Below, piece by piece: positions 57,889-64,000 of a stretch of 64,000 bases of DNA. The notes under the pieces were generated by a model, which searched no databases, was not told where the DNA came from, and saw only the letters and a program-made list of their open reading frames with translations. The stretch comes from Leishmania mexicana MHOM/GT/2001/U1103 (taxonomy: Eukaryota; Euglenozoa; Kinetoplastea; Trypanosomatida; Trypanosomatidae): NCBI RefSeq assembly GCF_000234665.1, contig NC_018334.1, positions 1,240,001 to 1,304,000 on the forward strand. The letters are read 5' to 3'. How positions within the stretch are numbered: the first letter of the stretch is position 1; every line of letters begins with the position of its first letter. The translations under genes were made by a program, and so were the position numbers.

Positions 57889-58467
57889 CTACTCATCATT
57901 GAAGAAGGCCATGGCTTCCTCGTCCACGGCGTCTGTCCATTCTTCATCCTTCCCTGTCGCCTCCACTACAGGCATTTCGGCCACCACACCCTTCGTCGTG
58001 TCTGCAGATGACGTCGGAGGCAGCGCCATGCTAGCGGCGGCGCTTGGCCCCTCTGTCGCCATGATAGATTCATGTGTGGTAGTCCCCACAGCCCCGGCGA
58101 CGACGTTGGCCATGGCCACCTTCGATGTTCCCGAATGCGTCGACTTGGCTTCTGCGACGGTGATGTGTAGCGGTGCCGCGTGCACGAACGCACCTTCGGC
58201 GGCAAAGAAGAGGATTTGCTGCGCCGATGTGACATCGAATGGCAGCGACGAGGCCAACCGGTGACGATGCCGCCCCGCAGTACTGCTACTGCTGTGTTGG
58301 ACGTCACGGATAGAGCCGGCCGAGTGCGCAGCCTCGACAGCGATATGGAGAGACACGGGAGCCTCATGCCAGCAGACCTCTCTGCTCATGACGAGTCCTC
58401 CATGAGCACCAAGCCGACGACAGTGCACGCAGCCTCGACTACGAGAAGTGCGGTCGGAGAAAGACAT
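57889..58467 (-). CDS. Small orphan protein with acidic C-terminus
   Basis: This 192-residue frame is a tentative gene. The protein is Ala/Ser/Thr/Val-rich with no membrane segment and no recognised domain. Its C-terminal tail is distinctive and acidic (EEWTDAVDEEAMAFFNDE), which resembles genuine trypanosomatid orphan proteins more than random antisense reading. I take the ATG at 58467 (MSFSDRTSRSRG); the frame extends nine codons further up to a GTG but has no other ATG. The plus strand also has a frame here, which lowers certainty. Function unknown; it might instead be a chance frame or a recent orphan. Confidence 0.5.
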   Translation of the reverse strand: MSFSDRTSRSRGCVHCRRLGAHGGLVMSREVCWHEAPVSLHIAVEAAHSAGSIRDVQHSSSSTAGRHRHRLASSLPFDVTSAQQILFFAAEGAFVHAAPLHITVAEAKSTHSGTSKVAMANVVAGAVGTTTHESIMATEGPSAAASMALPPTSSADTTKGVVAEMPVVEATGKDEEWTDAVDEEAMAFFNDE

Positions 58468-60917
58468 CACAAAACGGCGGACGGTTGTTGTCACGCGCGT
58501 GGGCGATGGTCAAGCAGAAAAGAAAGAGAAGAGAGGGAGGGAGAGAGAGCGATCAGTGGATAAGAGCATACCCACACACCTGTGGTGGGCCTTCGTGAAG
58601 GAGCTCAGACGCCTGAGCAGGGCAGCGGCGAGGACACCTCATCCCTATTCTGTTCAGCCAATGCAGCCCGCGCTGCTCATCACACACAGGACCTTGGTAA
58701 ATGCGCCGACGGCAGGTCATGAGACCCACCATGGTCGCGGTGTTGCTCAGCTGAGCTCTAGCAATGCTCTCCGAGCGCAGTCCGAGAATAAGAGGATGTA
58801 GGAGCCCTTTCCCGCAAGAAAGGGCGCCTCCATGTCCCTCTCTCTCTGATGAAGGTCGTGCGCCTTCGTCTTGACGTGTAGCTCTCCTCTTTCTCAGACA
58901 ACGGTGACACGTGGATCCTACAGCCGCCGCCGCCCCTTCATTGAAGGCGTAAACCAACTCACTCACATGCAGTCGTGAAGTCACGGGGATACGGCGGGCA
59001 GAGACGGAGCTGCGCACGTGAGGGCTCGCCGTCCCAGATCTGGAAAAGGAAAGCAGCAAAGGCGATAATCATAGTCATACCACAGATGAAAGGCTGCATT
59101 ACAGGTACACGATCGCTCCGCATACGTGCGCACGCAAGCAGGCACGTGGGAGGAGAGAATAGAGTTGCGACAGGGACGCGCGCGAAGGGGTTTCTTGTGA
59201 GGGGCGACTAGGAGGAAGGTACACGGCCCACCCGAGCACGCATTGCATTCTCCTCGAGCAGGCGAGGGGGTGCACGGCTTACATCCGTGCTGACTTTCCC
59301 GCATGCAATTTCGATTCTTTTATTTTTCAGACAAGACGGGTTTCCGTTCCTTCCATGTCTGCAGGTAAATATATAAGGCTTCTATGCACTTTGTGTGCAC
59401 GCAGAGGCACACGTGCACGGACGCACCACCACTGCGGCGCCAGGCCACGCGCGCCAGAGGAGAAACCGAAACAAAAACTGCCACGCTCCCCTTTCCAGTG
59501 CCAGGCCAGTACCGTCATCTCAACAAGTCACAGCTGGCTGCCCACCATGACTAAACGAGGAGGCAATCCTTGGAGAGAGAGGGGGAGGGAAGAGCGCAGA
59601 CACGATATATCGATGATGCAACTTCCCACGTGCTCACAGAGACACGGACACTCCGCAGCACACCACGAGACAGACAACAGCGAGGAAGGGAGGGGGAAGG
59701 GAAGACCCCAACACCACCAAAGAGTTCCGTGCACACTCACGGCAGTTCGCGAAAACAGGAAGACAGAGGAGTTGAGACGTCAATGACAGAGCCGCAAGGC
59801 GGCTAAACAGTCGCACTGCAGCGTATCGTAAAGTAAAGAATACGCCACCCGCTTTTTCCCTTGCTCTCCCTCATCACTGAGTCTGCTCGAATGGCGCATG
59901 GCGTGCGTGCACACGCCAGCTAGCCGGCCACACTACTTCGACAAGGGGGAGAGGAACGGGTAAAGGAGAGAAAAGGGGAGATGATGGCGAAGGGGTGAGG
60001 GAGGGGGAGGGGCAAGGGGAGCCGCACCAACACGACAGCAATGCGGAAACGCGAGGGCAAAACAGCGACGGTCATACACGCAGGCACACACGCACACACA
60101 CAGACGCATACAGCCACACGAGCCCCCTACCCACTCCCCAATTCAAACGAAGCAACGCAAATCTACGAAAGGCCGGGGATCCGGAGACAGTGGAGGGAGA
60201 CCGCACCCGATGACTTGGCCCATGATGCGGATAAACACATCCGGCAAGGAGCACCAAGCAGCAGGCATTCCTAAATGAGAGGGATAAAGGTCCAGCACAG
60301 TCAGCGACGACGTCCATGCGCACATACGCCTGTGCGAGACAGGGAAGCAGAATAAAGGAGGAGCACACACACACACACACACACATGGGAGTCATTAGAG
60401 AGTGGATGGGGAGGGCGGCGGTGGCGCAACAAGCAGGGGCTTAAATGGGAACGTGGGGGAGCTAGGGGAGGAGGGGGTGAATGGGGCGCGGAGGGGAGAG
60501 GAAGAGTGGAAAAGGGGGAGGAGTGCAGCGCAGTGGGGGTGGAGGCTGGTTACACAGAGGAAGAGAACAAAAAGGGAAACGAGAGGAACAGCGTGGGTGA
60601 CCGGAGAAGTACGACGCCGCGTCGCTGTTCTCGTCGTTGCGGCGCCTGCTCCCTGCGGTGGACGGTGCCAACAACAAGAAACGAAAGCAGAGAAGAGTGT
60701 GAAAAAATGCGGTAGCGGTGCAGCACGCGCGCACCACAACAAACAGTAAGAGGGGCGGGGTACCGGGGAGGGAGGGAGGGAGAAAGAGGAGAAGGGCGAA
60801 GCGCCGAACGCTTGCGCTTATGTGTGATACCAAGTGCTTCCACGTGCCCGTGTAGCTCTGGAGGAGGGGGGGGGGCGCTAGCGGATGGAGAGGCGTGCCA
60901 GAGAGGGGTACGGTGAC
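58468..60917. other. Long spacer with possible relic at its left end
   Basis: About 2.4 kb. The part from about 58560 to 58990 is of normal complexity and may be a gene or retroposon remnant, but holds no intact frame that I recognise. Beyond it, GA-rich blocks (59565-59600, 59680-59705, 59985-60020, 60400-60560) and the (CA)n run at 60364-60385 dominate. Confidence 0.45.
60364..60385. repeat. (CA)n microsatellite
   Basis: About 11 uninterrupted CA units in the spacer downstream of the CaaX gene. Confidence 0.9.
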
Positions 60918-61631
60918 TTACATTACCATGCAACACCTGTGCTTACCTTTCTCCTTCTCCGTGATCATCGGGTACGCATCATTGTTCTCGTGAGACGCCG
61001 CATTACCCCCCGTTTCCTGGTTAACCTCCTCGACGACAGAAGCGGGGTTGCTCTCCGTCAACTCCATCTCCAGGTGAGAGACCGTATTGATGAAATTCCC
61101 GGATCTCTCAGCGTCGTGGACTGTGGGCAAGGGTTCCGTCGGCGGGTCCTGATCGACTGCCTCCTCGCCAGCGAACTGCATGGATGAGCCGTTGGCGGGC
61201 GGCTCCGGCTCTGGACACTGCTTCTCCGCGCTACCATAGCCATTCTTGCCAGTCAACAGAGGGGCGGTCTTGGGTGTGGCTGTAGAGGTGGCGCCCGGCA
61301 TCTCGTTCTCCTCCGGATGCGTATGGTTATGGCTCTTGCGGGCCTCGCGAGAGAGGCTTCGCCTGCGGCGCACTTCATTCGGCATCCGCACCAACACGCG
61401 CGAGGCCGTCTGCCTTGGCGCCGCCTCCCCGTAGGAAGTGGTCGGGGTCTCGTGGGACCCATTACGCTGCTGTGACGATTGACGAGAGCGGCGGCGCTCC
61501 CTCACCTCCTCGGGCAGCGCCACGTGGATCTGGTTCTCCGCTGCCAGTTCTTTGGCAGCCATCGTTTGTTCGGTCGAGTACTGCTGCGAGATTTCCTCGA
61601 CAGCGACTACCCTTCCGTTCTGGGTGAGCAT
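60918..61631 (-). CDS. Orphan protein with C-terminal CaaX prenylation box
   Basis: This 237-residue protein is hydrophilic and probably disordered, without membrane helices or known domains. Its C-terminus is KEKGKHRCCMVM: the last four residues, CMVM, form a CaaX box expected to be farnesylated, preceded by another Cys (possible palmitoylation) and a basic cluster, the combination used by Ras-like proteins for stable plasma-membrane attachment. Two related basic segments repeat inside: HVALPEEVRERRRSRQSS (about residues 36-53) and VLVRMPNEVRRRRSLSRE (about 79-96), which share the pattern V-x-x-P-x-EVRxRRS. This suggests an internal duplication or a repeated binding motif. The start at 61631 (MLTQNGRVVAVEEI) is the first ATG before this composition; the upstream frame to 61898 is low-complexity. 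Confidence 0.82.
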   Translation of the reverse strand: MLTQNGRVVAVEEISQQYSTEQTMAAKELAAENQIHVALPEEVRERRRSRQSSQQRNGSHETPTTSYGEAAPRQTASRVLVRMPNEVRRRRSLSREARKSHNHTHPEENEMPGATSTATPKTAPLLTGKNGYGSAEKQCPEPEPPANGSSMQFAGEEAVDQDPPTEPLPTVHDAERSGNFINTVSHLEMELTESNPASVVEEVNQETGGNAASHENNDAYPMITEKEKGKHRCCMVM

Positions 61632-63922
61632 GATGAGGGAGCTGTCGTGGTGGAGGAAGAGGCGTGTGGTAAAGAGCGTGAGGTAGGGAAGGGGAAGGGG
61701 ATGTGGCGGAGCTGCAGCAATGAGGGCCGTGTGGGGTGATGGTGGGTGGGCAGGACGGAGAACGACACTGATGTCTACGCGCACAAGAGGAGGTACTAAA
61801 TGGCTAAACGAGGAACTAGTTGGTGCGGAGACGGAGAAGCAAGATGTGGTGATACAGTGATTGGTAGTGGCGGGGCGATAGGGATGATGATCACGCATGC
61901 CCTCTATCTCTGCTCATCACACGATGTTTGCGTTCATGTACGTGTTTACGCAGCGAAAGGCATGAGGGTTGTAGAGAACGAGAGAGTTCGCAAAGATAGC
62001 GAATACGGAGACAAAAGAAAACAGCCTCGGAAGCAACGACTGCGCAGGTGCAGTTGCACGACATGCAGAAGCATCGCTATCGAGGACGCCCTATTGTCGG
62101 AATCAGCGAAGAAGGACACCAGAAGCGCAATGTCGTGCTCGTCTTGCTTCACGTGCGGTTGAAGAGCCACCGTCAGCGCTCAGGACGAGTTTGGCGTCGG
62201 GGTGCGCAGATAAAGGCGCCCCGCACCAAAACGAGATGTGCACGTGTTTCTGCGCACACCACACCGGCATGTCCTGCTCAGAGAAAAAAAGGCACGAGTG
62301 GTGTATCCGGATGTCGTCTGCTCTCGTGTGTTGTTGCCTGTCCTATCAGAGGTATGGGGACGCATAATAAGATACCACGTGGAAACGAAAACCGAAACAC
62401 ATCTCCGACAGAGTTGACGAGGGGTGGAGAGGTTGGGGGGGGTGAGTGGTGGTGGTGGGGGGGGGGCCGCCACTGCGACCCGTTTGACCTTGGCTTTTCC
62501 TACACTTAACAGCTCAACTGCAGAGAGAGAGTGAGCGAAAGACAGAGATGCACACACCCACACAAGCACGCGCGCAGATTCCTGCGGATATTCGGATATA
62601 TCCGAGACTGCACCCGAACAGTACACAGTACAGCACACCACAGCACAACAAACAAAGGAACAGAAAAAAGATATGAAAAGTACGCTTGCGTGATGGAGAG
62701 GGCGGGATGCCGTTGCCACACATACACACACACACAATTACGCCACGCCATCGCGTCTACCAGGCATGTTCATACATGAGCAAAAGCGGGGTAGCGCTTG
62801 GACGACATCAGAGTGAGGGCATCGCACCAGCGCGTATGTGTGTCACTATGCATGGAAGGATCATGTCCGACTCTCCTCCACGTCTTTGCTCTCTCTCCCT
62901 CTCTCTCAACCACCGCTTCTGCTTTCACAGTTTGGTCTTTGCTTTTTTTCCTTGCACGCCGTGCGTGGCATAATCGCCGCCTCCGCACTGCGCTTGCCTC
63001 CCCCTTCGCTGATTTCCCTTTCTTCTTGCGGGCTGCTGTTGTTCGCATCGCCCACGTCACCAAACAGACAGGGGGAGGGGCAGACACGACAGACTGTCAA
63101 CGCCGTCCTCGCTGCGCCTCATACGGATGCTCGACACTAACGAGAGCGAGCGGAAGGCGAGCACGCCAGCGAGCAACAACAACAAAGGCGAGCACAAATG
63201 CCCAGCAAGATGAAAGACAATAAAAAAAAAGCGCCAGAAACTACAACAGAAGAGGAGGGCCGTAGCAGGAGGAGAGCGTCAGCGTGCGTGCGGGGAGAGA
63301 GAGGAGGCCGTGCGGCTGCCCATGGGCCTCCTGTTCATTTCTTGCTTTATTTATGGTCAAGTGATTCGCCATGCCACGTTCAGTCCTGCGCACCGTTCTA
63401 ATGGGTGAGGAGGTGGCGTCGGAAGACTCACGCACACAGACATGTCCCTGCCACATCAGCGCATACTCTAGTCATCAGTCACAAAGGAAAAGCTAGGGCA
63501 GAGAGCCTCGGTTTATGCCGCACACAACTTAGCCTGTGGCGGCAGCCAGCACCATAAACGTGAGGATGTGTGGGCCCATGCGTCTGCGTGGAAGTGCGCT
63601 GCCTGAGCACGTGCACAAGCAGTCACCCGAAGACACGGCGCCTTGCGGGGCGGCACAGCGAAAGTACCAAAACGAAAATCGAGAAAAGAAGAAGGGAGAG
63701 GAACCAGCGAAACAATTGGAGCGACAAAGACCAACGGGCGCGCAGTCGTACGCGGGATATGCGTGCTCGGGAGGGGGCGGAGGGGGAGGGGCAGGAAGCA
63801 GAGGGCGAGCGTGAGACACATCCGTGTATGCCGTCACTGCCATTTCTGTCCCATCATACATCAGCACACAGGAGGGCGTGCCTGTGCGTGATGCAGGCGG
63901 TCAAAGAGCACGGCCATTTGCC
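61632..63922. other. Spacer between CaaX gene and ARF gene
   Basis: About 2.3 kb with no credible gene. It holds G-rich runs near 62430-62468, CA-rich segments near 62720-62735, and purine tracts. Part of it would be the 3' UTR of the ARF gene. Confidence 0.55.
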
Positions 63923-64000
63923 TCAGTTCATGGACTTCTTGATATTGGCAGAAAGCCAGTCGAGACCCTCGTAGAGACCCTGAGCGGTGGTGCCGCAGCA
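63923..64000 (-). CDS. ADP-ribosylation factor, C-terminus only (cut by window edge)
   Basis: The minus strand ends with 25 codons and a stop in frame with the window edge. The residues include GLYEGLDWLSANIKKSMN, preceded by CCGTTAQ. This is the C-terminal signature of ARF-class small GTPases: the nucleotide-binding CAT-like loop (here CCGTTAQ) followed by GLYEGLDWL and a short amphipathic helix. ARF1 recruits COPI and other coats to Golgi membranes. The remaining roughly 155 residues lie beyond the window. Too short for the provided frames, it was read directly from the sequence. Confidence 0.88.
   Translation of the reverse strand, partial: CCGTTAQGLYEGLDWLSANIKKSMN

Noticed and set aside
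62798..63223. Plus-strand open frame of 141 residues
   Set aside because: Ser/Thr/Phe-rich reading of C/T-rich DNA in a spacer, with no domain and opposite to the gene direction.

Overview
The window looks like a piece of a Leishmania-type trypanosomatid nuclear chromosome. Every supported protein gene is an uninterrupted reading frame on the minus strand, with no introns. Long gene-free spacers carry purine-rich plus strands, which read as polypyrimidine tracts on the coding strand and often sit just before start codons, as expected for spliced-leader trans-splicing. The DNA is GC-rich, with many (CA)n, (TA)n, G-run and GA-rich simple repeats. I see one minus-strand polycistronic unit with no strand switch. 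Two convergent tRNA genes are embedded in it near the middle. From memory, the order (tandem dihydrolipoamide-dehydrogenase-like genes at one end, an ARF gene at the other) recalls Leishmania chromosome 31; this is unverified.

Layout by plus-strand coordinate (transcription runs from right to left): two tandem flavoproteins of the lipoamide dehydrogenase family that lack the redox cysteines (0.6-5.7 kb); a long spacer with a degenerate island (8.5-9.8 kb); a Ser-rich orphan protein with a possible N-myristoylation start (10.3-12.0 kb); a broken M20 peptidase of the acetylornithine deacetylase type (14.4-15.3 kb); a mucin-like type I membrane protein with a Thr-rich minisatellite (18-19.9 kb); a broken leucine-rich-repeat gene (20.6-23.0 kb); a large PPR-like helical-repeat protein (25.3-29.2 kb); an EXD2-like 3'-5' exonuclease (29.8-32.5 kb); a MORN-repeat/coiled-coil/C-terminal kinesin fusion (33.5-36.8 kb); a short BAP31-like membrane protein (37.2-37.6 kb); tRNA-Phe(GAA) and tRNA-Ser(AGA) (38.05-38.24 kb); an RCC1-repeat protein (38.6-40.2 kb); a p24 cargo receptor and an ERGIC3/Erv46 cargo receptor (40.7-43.4 kb); a coiled-coil orphan (44.2-45.5 kb); a 1277-residue low-complexity protein with a repeated basic motif (47.0-50.9 kb); an RRM protein with a very long 3' flank (54.4-55.4 kb); a small acidic-tailed orphan (57.9-58.5 kb); a CaaX-terminated orphan (60.9-61.6 kb); and the C-terminus of an ARF GTPase cut by the window edge (63.9 kb).

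As is usual in these organisms, neighbouring genes are mostly unrelated in function. The exceptions are the tandem flavoprotein pair and the adjacent p24 and Erv46 genes, both early-secretory cargo receptors; the BAP31-like and ARF genes add to the secretory set. The most unusual items are the MORN-kinesin fusion with an altered switch II, the pair of cysteine-less lipoamide-dehydrogenase-like proteins, the protein with repeated RI-x-KKRK-FFAEL motifs, and the CaaX orphan. Two genes are clearly decaying.
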